A stretch of 64,000 nt of DNA. It comes from a virus. This document shows positions 50,867 through 61,022 of the stretch, piece by piece; position 1 is the stretch's first letter, and each line of letters begins with the position of its first letter. The position numbers and the translations under genes are program-made. A model generated the notes under the pieces. It had not been told where the DNA came from. It ran no database searches and saw only the letters and a list, made by a program, of their open reading frames with translations. Location of the stretch: positions 304,110-368,109 of IMG/VR virus record IMGVR_UViG_3300005056_000001, one strand, 5' to 3'.

Positions 50867-52465
50867 TTAATCATTATCTCTATTAATAAATTTATAAACG
50901 GATTGGCTATTCCGTAAAACGGCCTCCTTGCTAAAGTCCCCCCAATTTAAACCATTGATACCATTGGACGTAAAGTCCCCTAGCAGGGCAGGGTTTTGAC
51001 CGCTTCCTCCAATGGGTGAGTTGGTGCCTTTATACACGTCTTTTGGTTTCCAATATGTACGGGCACCACCATTAAATAAACCTTCTGCTCCTGCACGACC
51101 TCTACCCATTGATGGCTTAAAGCTCATCTCCACGAAGATCTCTGTCGGAAAATCTTCGTATCCCAATTCGTCGCCGAACCAAATCTTGCTTTTTCCGTCA
51201 TTTATGAGATTCCCGACACTCATAATAGGATTAAGCGGGTTGCCAATGACTATGTGATAATTGCCCACAGGGTCGTTTGTAAGCAAACTATTCATGAACG
51301 GGATACTAGGACGACCAACCGAGTCTAATAGCTTACCAAACGCCATATTCAGGACATTTGTTGCGACCTTCTTTAGGGTCTCCAAAACACTGCCACTCGA
51401 TAGGCTTCCTAACCAACCCTTCATAGAGGCATGTCCTTTGTTAAGGAAGTCCCGATAATTTGACGGGTTCATCATTCTAAGATTTGTGGCCATTTGGGAC
51501 GGTCTTTGACCAACCCAATATCTAGACCCACCCCAAAATGTGGCATCATTGGTTGTCATAATCAAGATATTAGAAATTAGGTCAATGAATGCCCTTTTGC
51601 CGCTAATTCCTTGATGTGAACGCATTTTATATTTGAATATTAACTTTATTGGCTGTTCCCAATCTAGCCCAACGTCCCTGATGTGTGTAGACTCGATCGA
51701 GTCTACTTGTCCATACACCTTATTTGTGTCGTGTGTCGGGTCAATATTTAGTCGGTTTTCGCCTTGTATGGCATTCTTGCCAAACTGAGGACTTGCCACA
51801 CTAAGTATGTTTTTCATAACACCGCCACCCTTTCCGTTTTTTCCAAATCCTGTTCCTGAACCAAAACCGCTGTCGTCTCCTTGATTACCCATCTTTTCCA
51901 TGCCACTCTTAAGGCTCTTCCAACGCATACCCATTTCCATGGATGTGATTTCGCTAAGTTTATTATAATCTTTTCCTGCAAAGGTTAGCATTGTAGAAAT
52001 TGGGGGTTCTTGGTGAAATTCGGGATCATAAATATTGTCTGAGCAAGGATATGAAAACTTATTTAATGTGACAAGGCGGTTTAGCGGAATGTCCCGAACG
52101 TCCTTTAAGTAAAGGAAGTCGTTTGCATTGTAAATAAGCCCACCACGAGGATTGTCTATCAGGTCAATAGGTTGGATGTCCTTGAATAGTTCGGAATTGT
52201 CCCCAATATCTTCTTCTGTGGTTGGGTAATTGCCACCCTTGGAACCGTATATGTTAAGGTAAAACAAGTGATGTTTAGAAAAAAGAGACCGTGGTTGGTC
52301 TTCTATCTGAACATGTTTAACACTTCCGTTCTCCAAGACTTGTTGGTCTGCTCCCTTGGGCATATCAATAGGCTCGGTCGAATTGTACTTCCCTGTCATT
52401 CTTTTAGAAGTATTATATTCGGTGTCTTTGCGTAGTTTTATAAATTCGGATGGTGATAGTGCCAT
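50867..52465 (-). CDS. Virion structural protein, 532 aa
   Basis: Large Gly/Asn-rich protein. The stretches IKLIFKYKMRSHQGISGKRA, NDATFWGGSRYW, YHIVIGNPLNPIMSVGNLIN and FGDELGYEDFPTEIFVEMSF have the look of large tail or baseplate proteins of jumbo phages of Bacteroidota. A Gly-rich linker (residues about 197-215) separates two halves. No enzymatic motif. Followed 2 bp later by the split small gene at 50864. Confidence 0.65.
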   Translation of the reverse strand: MALSPSEFIKLRKDTEYNTSKRMTGKYNSTEPIDMPKGADQQVLENGSVKHVQIEDQPRSLFSKHHLFYLNIYGSKGGNYPTTEEDIGDNSELFKDIQPIDLIDNPRGGLIYNANDFLYLKDVRDIPLNRLVTLNKFSYPCSDNIYDPEFHQEPPISTMLTFAGKDYNKLSEITSMEMGMRWKSLKSGMEKMGNQGDDSGFGSGTGFGKNGKGGGVMKNILSVASPQFGKNAIQGENRLNIDPTHDTNKVYGQVDSIESTHIRDVGLDWEQPIKLIFKYKMRSHQGISGKRAFIDLISNILIMTTNDATFWGGSRYWVGQRPSQMATNLRMMNPSNYRDFLNKGHASMKGWLGSLSSGSVLETLKKVATNVLNMAFGKLLDSVGRPSIPFMNSLLTNDPVGNYHIVIGNPLNPIMSVGNLINDGKSKIWFGDELGYEDFPTEIFVEMSFKPSMGRGRAGAEGLFNGGARTYWKPKDVYKGTNSPIGGSGQNPALLGDFTSNGINGLNWGDFSKEAVLRNSQSVYKFINRDND

Positions 52466-52555
52466 ATTACAGATATTTTTTGTTAATGTTCGTGTTTTAT
52501 GTACAAACAGCCTATAATATCGTTACGATTAAATAATATACTAACAAAAACAACT

Positions 52556-53275
52556 ATGGAATTAAAAAATAAACTTGTAAAAGGCTCTGTTTGGTCGCCG
52601 ACCATGACAGACACATCAATACCAAGAGGAAACGAAAAGAAAGGCGAGACACTATTTACAGTCGAGATTCTAAATGTCGATTTTGTCAATAATAGTGTGA
52701 CTCTTGTTAGTCGCCCTACCGAGACATTTAATATCCCCGAATTTTTGGCAGAGCATAAATTGGTCTCGATGACACCCATCAAGGAACCCATCAAGGATAT
52801 CCTGTCAAAAGCAGTTGGTAGTATCGCCAAACAGCTTGGGATTTCAGGAACAGGCGGCAAGACCATGCGAAAGTTAGACGAGAATGATCAGCCAATAAAC
52901 AATACGATTGACATACCCGACTCAAGCCCTGTTCAGGAAAAAGAGACACAAGACGTCGTTGTGCAAAAAACACAAAAAAAAGTTGTGCAAGATCATGTGT
53001 CATTAGAAATATCAGAAGAACTCAAAAGCGTTTTGACATTGTCAAAGAAATCAATTGTAGAGTTCGAGGGAGATTCGCCTAGCCTTGATAAGGTCATTAA
53101 ATTATTGGGAATGTTTCCTGATGTAACACTCAAGGAGTATGTTGAGGCCATGGTAAATACGCCCTCCATGGAAAATGCCGTTATGGCGTTAATCATGGAC
53201 TGCTTTCGGACACATCCTGATTGGGTCGAACCGAAGCATATTGTTGAAAAAATGTCAGAAAGCGAGTCTGAATGA
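52556..53275 (+). CDS. Unknown protein, 239 aa
   Basis: Start at the ATG at 52556; the frame opens at 52499 but that part is leader. Beta-rich N-terminus (VEILNVDFVNNSVTLVSRPT), a polar linker and a helical C-terminus with acidic tail SESESE. It lies between virion genes and is coupled to the next gene by ATGA. Possibly a late, virion-linked protein. Confidence 0.65.
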   Translation: MELKNKLVKGSVWSPTMTDTSIPRGNEKKGETLFTVEILNVDFVNNSVTLVSRPTETFNIPEFLAEHKLVSMTPIKEPIKDILSKAVGSIAKQLGISGTGGKTMRKLDENDQPINNTIDIPDSSPVQEKETQDVVVQKTQKKVVQDHVSLEISEELKSVLTLSKKSIVEFEGDSPSLDKVIKLLGMFPDVTLKEYVEAMVNTPSMENAVMALIMDCFRTHPDWVEPKHIVEKMSESESE

Positions 53276-53721
53276 TAGACTTTTTTGATAAAAAGGTGTT
53301 TCAGCCCATGGATGTTGTTTACTTTGTGGCATCTCCTGTGTCTGATGTTTATAGGTATTATATCTTTGAGGGTGTTGTTCAGAAAGTAATTGAGGAGGGT
53401 GAATCATATTATTATGAAATATCACCCACAAAAATTATGTCCAACAAGTCTTTGATTAAAAACCTTAACAAAAGCACTTGGTCATGTACCAAGGTAACCG
53501 ACAAGAGACCCTACTGTGGTCTAAAAAAATTCTCGGCTCCTGTTATGACAGAAAACATGTTCTTGTCAATCGCCAAGACGTGGAATATGAACGTCCCCCC
53601 AATTTTGGTTTATCAATACAAAACAGAGGCAAGGAAAGGGTACACACAGACCATGGAATATTTGGCAAAAAAGTTGGAGATTGACTTGGGGTATATTCAC
53701 AAGCAACTAAAACGTGAGTAA
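53272..53721 (+). CDS. Unknown protein, 149 aa
   Basis: N-terminal beta domain (DVVYFVASPVSDVYRYYIFE) and a basic C-terminus with KKLEIDLGYIHKQLKRE, possibly nucleic-acid binding. Translationally coupled to the gene before it; ends inside the arm of a terminator. Confidence 0.65.
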   Translation: MIDFFDKKVFQPMDVVYFVASPVSDVYRYYIFEGVVQKVIEEGESYYYEISPTKIMSNKSLIKNLNKSTWSCTKVTDKRPYCGLKKFSAPVMTENMFLSIAKTWNMNVPPILVYQYKTEARKGYTQTMEYLAKKLEIDLGYIHKQLKRE

Positions 53722-53758
53722 AAACAAGCCATACTACAAATGTAGTATGGCTTGTTTT
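53721..53758. terminator. Bidirectional terminator
   Basis: AAAACAAGCCATACTACA and its complement form a perfect 18-bp stem with a 2-nt loop between convergent genes. Confidence 0.85.
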
Positions 53759-53761
53759 TTG

Positions 53762-54004
53762 TTACACGTCGTCCATGAGCCTCCATTCGTCGGTGTCGAT
53801 AACAAGACGTAGCTCGTCACGCCCATACTCTGTATAGCTATCCAATTCTGTGTAAGTGTCGGTATCGAACAGGCTAAGTTTAATGATAACCTTTGTACCA
53901 TCCAAGGACTTCCTCCTTGTTTCGGGTGTTCCGACTAAAAAATCATCCAACTGTGCTAGAATCGGATCCGTCATGTCTATTATAATAAAAAACCTATTAT
54001 GCAT
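53762..54004 (-). CDS. Small acidic protein, unknown
   Basis: 80 aa, or 70 aa from the ATG at 53974 (MTDPILAQLDDFLVG). Acidic beta-rich C-terminus (DELRLVIDTDEWRLMDDV). It follows the giant tail gene by 18 bp and may be a small virion or assembly factor. Confidence 0.6.
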   Translation of the reverse strand: MHNRFFIIIDMTDPILAQLDDFLVGTPETRRKSLDGTKVIIKLSLFDTDTYTELDSYTEYGRDELRLVIDTDEWRLMDDV

Positions 54005-54022
54005 GTGATTATTTTTGTTTTA

Positions 54023-57000
54023 TTATTGGTTATTAACATCCGTGCTTCGGCTCGCTTCTTCTAAATTAATACCCTTAAAGAAATTGACATTCCTTGATTC
54101 GTCCAACAATTGCCAATTGCTGCCATCAAAAAAGCCATTATTCCCCATTTTACAGTCAACAATAATATTATTTGGTTTAACGGGTGTGTCTAATATCTTA
54201 CCGTCATTGTATTCGAGCTCTATATCATCCACGCCCAATTCTATATTCCACATTCTTGCATTGTCATAAAACCCCGCACCAAACTGACCGACACTAACCA
54301 AAGTCCCCATTCTTAGGGGTGTCGTATTAATAATTGTGTCGGATGTAATGCACACTAAACCAAAGGTTGTCTTTGGTAGCAATATATTATTAAGATACAT
54401 ATTAACACCCGAGACTAATCCTGAGCCGTCGTATGTGACCAACATGTGGTTATGAACATCATTTAAAACAGAGCCGATATCACTATAAACATCAATAGAC
54501 CGTGTGTCAATCCCTAATCCTGTTGATAACTCAAACCTGAGCCGTCCATTACTTGTAACCGTAAAAAAGAATCCTCTGTCTGTAACCCATTTGGATATTG
54601 CATGAAACGGACTAAGGTCGCTTGTTTTTTTAAAACGTGCGCTTATGCTCATTGGGTCTGTCCATTCCAAGTCGTATATTGGGTTAATAGGAGCCTCAAA
54701 ATATTCATCAATGCCATTTAATAGCATAGAATAGTTAATGGTTGCCAATTCGGTTTTTTCTACAATTCTCAAAGGGATTGGTTCTATGACAGGCAGACCG
54801 ATTTTCTCGGGAATCTTGTCAATTGTAACAAATCCTTTTTTTGTGTGTGTATGCGTTCCGTTGCGGTCGGTTATACTAACAGTAAGATCAAATGTTCCTG
54901 TCTTAAACATCATAAACCTAAAAACAATAGAATATTGAACAACTTCAACGTCTCCTGTAAGTGAGTCTGTCAATGTCCAAACTATAAACGCATTTGTGTT
55001 TCTTGAGTATGTGTTTACGAATGCATAAAATGGCTGTCCCATCTGAACAAAACTTCCGACAGGAACAACATTCAAAACAGAACCCTCCAAACCAATACAC
55101 TTGATGGTTTGTACGCCCAATGTCGGGTGTTTAATGATAAGGTTATCCTTGGTAATTAAGTGTACTTCATCGGTCTCGCCAACACTAACAATAACCTCCA
55201 AATCAAAGTTGTTTTCGGTGGCAATTAATCTTAGTTTTGTGGCAAGGTCTTGTGCATCCGTATAGGTCAATATGTCCTCATACAAAAGATGTTTCGTTTG
55301 GAACAATTCAAGCCCTAAAATACTTTCCTCGACGCCAATAACCTCGAGTGTTCCGCTCAATACAGACAGATCCAATATGGTTCTTGCAAATCCTTGCAGA
55401 CTGCCAAATGATTGATAATCATTGGAAATTACATTCAATACGGTGTCAAACACAAACCATTCGCTCAGATATGCCTTAAAGCGGAATGTTGCACGAATCA
55501 TTACCTCTGTTGTGATATCGTCTATGTTTACATACTCTAATGTAAATGTAAACATATTAAAAAGAGTGTCATCTTTCTCGTTTAGCCAATTAACGGCGGT
55601 CTTCACAAACTCATTTTCTGTTTGTGTTCCCGAATTATAATTTAGCGAAAAAATAGCCTCCAACCCCAATAGTCGAATCGTGAATGTCTTGGTTCCGTTT
55701 AGACCATCGCCCAACACATCAATATACCAACGAGGATACGTATAGCCATAATCGTCCATACGAGAGTCGCAGATGTCTATCATTGGTGTTTGCGAAAACT
55801 GTCCCATATGGGTCTCACGCATATAGGCATCAGGCGACTTGTGCATTAAATTCTTTACATGTATACCTATCGGTGATGTTTGATTGACAAGACTGTATGT
55901 GTTTATGTCCAAGTCAATGGCAGTGTACGTAAAATATGGATACCCCTCAGAGAACGGGAAAGTTCCCCAAAGGACTGTATAGTTTTCAAACGGGTTGGCC
56001 CCTATATTCCCCTCAAGACCAAGGTTGGTTATTTGGGCAAGCGGGTCGGTGGCAATAGAATTTTCTTGTGCACCAAGGGTGGTGTCCTGTGCTGCCTGAA
56101 AGAGTATGTCGCTTGAATTAACGATGTCTCTTTGATGGACAATATCCCCCCTATGGAAAGTTTGTCTGTTGTGTATGTCCAAATCAAAAATTCGGTTCTT
56201 GTTGTATTGATATTCCTTTGTGTACGGATTTATTGAAGTTCTATCAATTAAACACAAAGAAAAATCGGGTGCCGTTGTGGTAACCGTGAATTTTTTTTGT
56301 AGAATTGTGTGACCGCCATGCTTGTCTTGTAGACACCAACGTACAGAATACTCTCCTATTTTTAACAGTCCTAAAATCATTTCAGGAGCTAGGTTGCTGA
56401 TATTAAGCCACCCCGTCTCCCAAACAGCCATCGGTAGTGGTGTTTGTAGGTCGGCAGTGTTGAATAACTTAACATTAAACAAATTATATTCCTCGGGTTC
56501 GAAACCGATTTCCATCTTGAGCAATGCCACATCCAATGAGTGGAAATTGTTCAACATCTTATAGTCCTCGTAAGGCTGTATCGTTTTGTCGTTCTCGTCA
56601 ACATCCTCAAATACCTCAGAATCAATAAGCAGGTAGTCTGTGTTGTCGTAACAAAACGCTTTGTCGGGGCGGAACGTGACCACAACCCCTAGGTTTAGAC
56701 TAAAAACACTTTGTGCATAGCTATAGATATTTGTAAAAACTTCACTAGGAATCTCTAGTGTGTTAAGTTTGTCGTTGTCGTCAACAAAATACAGTACTGT
56801 ACCACCATTTACATTCTTACCCGAAAGAGCCGTTATGGTCTCGGTGGCATCCACATAGGTCTTGGAAGACATTGTTAATGACACGGTATCAAAGTGATGG
56901 TAGTAAATCTCGTCGAATGTGGAAAAATACACAATACCCAAGAGTCCGTCAATCCATATTTTGGCGTTTTCGTCGGCTGCCCATTCTAGATTTAAGTCTA

Positions 57001-59254
57001 GGCTATACTGATGTACAGAAAAGTCGGTCAGGTCTATGTGGTACATGAACGACTCAACAACAAATAGTTTATTATCGTAAAAGCCGACATCAGAGAATAA
57101 CACATTGGGCAACCCTGTCGTGGCATGTGTACTCTGTAGTGTTTGTGTAGGAAGATCATATACTTCGACCTCCTGACTAGAATTTATAGAATAAATCAGA
57201 TTATTCTCAATATCCACATAAGAGTTGTTTTGTATTGATATATTGGAGTTGAGAATCGTTCTTGATAGACTGTCATCCAAAAGAGTAAATTCATTGTTCC
57301 CCCCCAATTCGATAGCATATATCACGTCTTCGGTTTGGACTAGATTAGGCTGTGTTGGTTCATCAAAATGGTCAAATCCATAATAGGCCAAGTCCTTTAT
57401 TACAACAGGCAAGTCCTTAAAATCTGTTTGTGTGACAACAATTGTTTGTTCGCCGAATTGATTTACGGCATCGTTTATTTCAGAAATGCTTATTTCGTGT
57501 ATAGAAGAATTGTATACAGTTGTATTATTGGAAATAATAAGCCTGTCAGACAGGTTTGATTCCTTGTCGTACACTATCGTTGCGCCTGTGATGTTATCTA
57601 TATCAAATTCGAGCCTTTTGGTGTTTACTAAGTCCGAAAGATTAAGGACGTGTAATTTATTTCCACTAACCACAAAAACGTCCTCGGTGTTGGTATCAAT
57701 TGTTATGTCAATATCTCCTGTTGGGGCATTGTCCCATCCAATTGCTCCCAACAAAACAACATTTGTTGTTGATGGATCTATTGTGTATAGGTTATCACCA
57801 TTTATGGTGTAGAGTAGTCCGTCATGGAACGTTAGGTTGTTGGGCTCCTCGATAAAAACAATGCTTTTTGATACCACGTTGGTACTTATATCAATACCGA
57901 TTAATTCAACCTGTCCATCAACATCCGAATTTTTCTTTAGTGTGAAAACGGTTTTCGTTTCTACGTCAAATGCAATGTTTGTTGTATAGTACCACTCACT
58001 GCTCAAGATTTTTTGTCTGCCGTCCTCTAAGAAGTACGCCACCAACTGTTTGTAGCTATTCACACCCAAAACATATTGTGAACGGTCACGTGTGTCTGTG
58101 TTGGGGTTATAGTCCAAGAATACACCCTCATTGGTCAAGACAAACCTGTTGGATATGACTAAATCGGACTGTTCAATTTTAAGATAGTTATCATCCTTGG
58201 TTCCGCTGCCCTGAATGTTTATACAGTGTGTTGGGTTGTCCCACGAGCCCAAGTTGGTTATTACGGGCTGTGTGTATTCGCCTATAATGTCCGTTATTTT
58301 TACGTTCACAGGAAGGTAATCATCTTCTAGGATGTCACGTATCAAAAACATTTTATATAGCACTAATTCTGTGTCTATCAAAACGTTTATGTAAAAAGGA
58401 ATACCACGGTCGTCAAATGTGCCGTCTGTCGCATTTATTTGGTAAACCAATTGTATATTGTTGGTCTTGGTAAATACTGCCAAACGATTGTCTATAAAGT
58501 CTAAGACCTCATTGGTCACGTCTGTTGTTACAACCTTATCGGCATTGGCCCAAATTTCACGAATAGACAAAAGATCCCCATACCCAAAAAAGTCTAACAC
58601 AGACAATAAGGACTTGTAGGCCCCTTGGAATGTTTTTATGGTGTTTTGGCGCATAAGAAGCTCACGTCGCTTCTGATTGAGTATTTTTCTGTCCTTGTAT
58701 GGTTGGCGTATGGGTGTGTCTTTAAATGCCTCATACATATCATTATCGACCTTAAGATTGAACACATCCAATTGTTCGGGTGTGTGTAAGTTATAGTCAA
58801 CAATGAGACTGTTTATATCCAACTCAACATTGTACAATACACTATCAATGGTGTATTGGATAAACAACGTACCAAAAGATTTCGGTTCGAAATTATCGTC
58901 AAGGATAGGCTCGCCGTTAATGTATTTTGGACAAAAAGTAACCCCAAACGGAAGTGACTTATAATTTGTTGCTGTCCTTAGAACAACATCGCTCAAGTCC
59001 AATATGTTGTATACTTCGACATTGCCCGTTAATGTACTTCTATATATAATGTCCCAAGATTCGGTTTCATTAGAAACTATGGTGGCCGAAAAAGTTGTGA
59101 TATTATCGGCAACAGGGATCATTAACGAGAATGATGCCACATTATTTACATCATAAGAAGTCGGTCTTAGGTCAATGTCTTTTTTGACTTGAACATAAGA
59201 AGCATCACTAATTTTGATGGGATTATCTTGAAGGTCTGTTTTTACGAGGAGCAT
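54023..59254 (-). CDS. Giant baseplate/tail protein with C-terminal LamG domain
   Basis: 1743 aa. Residues 1-160 are beta-rich. Residues about 196-235 (RRELLMRQNTIKTFQG, then LSVLDFFGYGDLLSIREIW) form a motif I associate with large baseplate proteins of Bacteroidota phages. Residues about 430-900 hold repeated beta blades with N-x-DN and DxxTNxV turns, like a propeller. PKD/Ig-like segments follow, and the last ~200 residues (MLLNGIDEYFEAP, YDGSGLVSGVNMYLNNILL, FYDNARMWNIEL) are a concanavalin/LamG-type carbohydrate-binding domain. Probably baseplate-attached and exposed, binding surface glycans. Confidence 0.7.
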   Translation of the reverse strand: MLLVKTDLQDNPIKISDASYVQVKKDIDLRPTSYDVNNVASFSLMIPVADNITTFSATIVSNETESWDIIYRSTLTGNVEVYNILDLSDVVLRTATNYKSLPFGVTFCPKYINGEPILDDNFEPKSFGTLFIQYTIDSVLYNVELDINSLIVDYNLHTPEQLDVFNLKVDNDMYEAFKDTPIRQPYKDRKILNQKRRELLMRQNTIKTFQGAYKSLLSVLDFFGYGDLLSIREIWANADKVVTTDVTNEVLDFIDNRLAVFTKTNNIQLVYQINATDGTFDDRGIPFYINVLIDTELVLYKMFLIRDILEDDYLPVNVKITDIIGEYTQPVITNLGSWDNPTHCINIQGSGTKDDNYLKIEQSDLVISNRFVLTNEGVFLDYNPNTDTRDRSQYVLGVNSYKQLVAYFLEDGRQKILSSEWYYTTNIAFDVETKTVFTLKKNSDVDGQVELIGIDISTNVVSKSIVFIEEPNNLTFHDGLLYTINGDNLYTIDPSTTNVVLLGAIGWDNAPTGDIDITIDTNTEDVFVVSGNKLHVLNLSDLVNTKRLEFDIDNITGATIVYDKESNLSDRLIISNNTTVYNSSIHEISISEINDAVNQFGEQTIVVTQTDFKDLPVVIKDLAYYGFDHFDEPTQPNLVQTEDVIYAIELGGNNEFTLLDDSLSRTILNSNISIQNNSYVDIENNLIYSINSSQEVEVYDLPTQTLQSTHATTGLPNVLFSDVGFYDNKLFVVESFMYHIDLTDFSVHQYSLDLNLEWAADENAKIWIDGLLGIVYFSTFDEIYYHHFDTVSLTMSSKTYVDATETITALSGKNVNGGTVLYFVDDNDKLNTLEIPSEVFTNIYSYAQSVFSLNLGVVVTFRPDKAFCYDNTDYLLIDSEVFEDVDENDKTIQPYEDYKMLNNFHSLDVALLKMEIGFEPEEYNLFNVKLFNTADLQTPLPMAVWETGWLNISNLAPEMILGLLKIGEYSVRWCLQDKHGGHTILQKKFTVTTTAPDFSLCLIDRTSINPYTKEYQYNKNRIFDLDIHNRQTFHRGDIVHQRDIVNSSDILFQAAQDTTLGAQENSIATDPLAQITNLGLEGNIGANPFENYTVLWGTFPFSEGYPYFTYTAIDLDINTYSLVNQTSPIGIHVKNLMHKSPDAYMRETHMGQFSQTPMIDICDSRMDDYGYTYPRWYIDVLGDGLNGTKTFTIRLLGLEAIFSLNYNSGTQTENEFVKTAVNWLNEKDDTLFNMFTFTLEYVNIDDITTEVMIRATFRFKAYLSEWFVFDTVLNVISNDYQSFGSLQGFARTILDLSVLSGTLEVIGVEESILGLELFQTKHLLYEDILTYTDAQDLATKLRLIATENNFDLEVIVSVGETDEVHLITKDNLIIKHPTLGVQTIKCIGLEGSVLNVVPVGSFVQMGQPFYAFVNTYSRNTNAFIVWTLTDSLTGDVEVVQYSIVFRFMMFKTGTFDLTVSITDRNGTHTHTKKGFVTIDKIPEKIGLPVIEPIPLRIVEKTELATINYSMLLNGIDEYFEAPINPIYDLEWTDPMSISARFKKTSDLSPFHAISKWVTDRGFFFTVTSNGRLRFELSTGLGIDTRSIDVYSDIGSVLNDVHNHMLVTYDGSGLVSGVNMYLNNILLPKTTFGLVCITSDTIINTTPLRMGTLVSVGQFGAGFYDNARMWNIELGVDDIELEYNDGKILDTPVKPNNIIVDCKMGNNGFFDGSNWQLLDESRNVNFFKGINLEEASRSTDVNNQ

Positions 59255-59320
59255 ACATATTTTATCTTATGTACAATTTTTCATTATAGTACATATTTTA
59301 AGCAAAAAAAAACACAAAAA

Positions 59321-60568
59321 ATGACTACCAAACCAAGCATATTCCGTGCTTATCCTTATATGGGATTGTTTATCATATACATTACGAATATATTATTACA
59401 TGTCGGTTTGGTAGAAATGAATCCTTATATCACCATTACCGAAATAATTGTTCTGCTTGTTATAACGATATTCCATAGCAGCCTGTATTTATCAAAAAAA
59501 GCGTTGGTAAAACAAAATGAAATTATTCTAAAAAAATACAAGGATGCCGACATATTCGCAGACGAGTTGGTGAATGCCTCGGCATTGATTTCGAAAACCG
59601 ACGAAAAGGGTAAAATAATTTATGCCAATGCCACATTTTGTTCGGCATCAGGATATAAAATTCATGAATTAATAGGCAGAGACCACAATGTGCTCACTTC
59701 AGGACAACACAAAAAAGACTTTTGGAGCCAAATGTATTTAGCAACCGTGAAATTCAAAACTATTTGGAATGATACGGTTGTGAACAAAACGAAGGGTGGT
59801 GATTTGTATATTGTAAATACATGGATAAAGGCAGACTTTAATAATAGTGGAAAACATATCGGTTTTACGACGGTTCGCCAAGACGTCACAGAGCTTTACA
59901 AAACCAACCGTGAGATCGAAAGGAAGAACATGTTTTTAGAACATTCGGCAAAAATATTAAGACATGACATGCACAGTGGTATATTTATGTACATACCAAG
60001 AGGTTATGATGCTATAATGAGAAAATTACCCGATGAGGTTATTGAGAAATACAACCTTAAAGGCTCGTTGAAGCTCATTGGAGGAGGATTGAAGCGCACC
60101 CAAAACATATATAAGGGTGTCAAGGAATTTACAAATCTTGTAAAAAAAGATTCTGTACTATCAAAAGACCTCTATGACCTACAGGTTATTTTAGAAGAGT
60201 TTGTCAAAGACACGGGTTACGGAAAACAGGTAATGATTGATACATTGCCAATACGAAATGTAAATAAATCGCTTTTTTGTACCGCAATTAACAATCTAAT
60301 AACAAACGGTCTAAAATACAACAAGAGCGCAACGAAGTGGGTTAAGATCTACATTGACGGTTGTGACATGGTTGTTGAAGACAATGGTATTGGTATGACA
60401 AAAAAAGAATATGACGAATACCTTCTGCCTTACGTCAGGGGAACCAACAAAATTTCGGGTAGTGGTCTGGGACTGAATATTTGTAAGGCAATATTAGACG
60501 AACACGGATTCGATATGTACTGTGAAGACATTGAAGGCGGAACAAAAATACGGATAAAAATAAACTAA
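59321..60568 (+). CDS. Membrane PAS sensor histidine kinase
   Basis: 415 aa from the ATG at 59321; the frame opens at 59189 inside the divergent gene. TM segments about 13-30 and 38-58; PAS domain about 85-195 (TDEKGKIIYANATFCSASGY, then IGFTTVRQDVTEL); a phosphoacceptor helix with KILRHDMHSGI (likely H215), which deviates from the usual SHELRTPL form; HATPase from about 315 with N-box NNLITNGLKYN, G1 VEDNGIGM and G2 GSGLGLNICKAI. All ATP-binding boxes look intact. It would autophosphorylate and pass the phosphate to the receiver encoded one base downstream. Very unusual cargo for a lytic phage. Confidence 0.85.
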   Translation: MTTKPSIFRAYPYMGLFIIYITNILLHVGLVEMNPYITITEIIVLLVITIFHSSLYLSKKALVKQNEIILKKYKDADIFADELVNASALISKTDEKGKIIYANATFCSASGYKIHELIGRDHNVLTSGQHKKDFWSQMYLATVKFKTIWNDTVVNKTKGGDLYIVNTWIKADFNNSGKHIGFTTVRQDVTELYKTNREIERKNMFLEHSAKILRHDMHSGIFMYIPRGYDAIMRKLPDEVIEKYNLKGSLKLIGGGLKRTQNIYKGVKEFTNLVKKDSVLSKDLYDLQVILEEFVKDTGYGKQVMIDTLPIRNVNKSLFCTAINNLITNGLKYNKSATKWVKIYIDGCDMVVEDNGIGMTKKEYDEYLLPYVRGTNKISGSGLGLNICKAILDEHGFDMYCEDIEGGTKIRIKIN

Positions 60569-60569
60569 T

Positions 60570-61022
60570 ATGAATAAACTAATTGATAAGATGATAGAGT
60601 CGATACTACTTGTAGACGACGAGGACTTGTTCCATTTAGTATTCGAGGATGCCTGTAGTATTCTTGACATTACATTGTCGCTGAGTTCGGCATCTTCGGC
60701 AGACGAAGCCGAGGTGTTGGTACAAAAATGGTACAACAATGCCGCAAAAAAACCGAGTTGTATTTTCGTGGATTTAAATATCATAGGCTCGTCATTTGAT
60801 GGGATTGAATTAATACGGCGTATAAACTATGAGTATGGGAATGGCGTTGTAATAGGAATAATATCGTCCTCGGACGAGCCCACCGAACAACACAATGCCG
60901 TCTTGGCAGGTGCCCAATTTTGGATAATAAAATCGGATGACATCGAGCCAAGACTTATTGAGTTTCGAAACGATTTTGAAGGTTTTAAGAACCACACACT
61001 CGGATTTAAAATCTATAAATAA
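60570..61022 (+). CDS. Stand-alone response regulator receiver
   Basis: 150 aa. Receiver fold: ILLVDDE (D16, D17), phosphoacceptor FVDLN (D68), IISSS (S99-101 region) and IIKSDD (K121). No output domain follows, so it must act by protein contacts or by phosphotransfer, like CheY-type proteins. Lies one base after the kinase stop and overlaps the next gene by one base (TAATG), so the three genes are one unit. Confidence 0.85.
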   Translation: MNKLIDKMIESILLVDDEDLFHLVFEDACSILDITLSLSSASSADEAEVLVQKWYNNAAKKPSCIFVDLNIIGSSFDGIELIRRINYEYGNGVVIGIISSSDEPTEQHNAVLAGAQFWIIKSDDIEPRLIEFRNDFEGFKNHTLGFKIYK

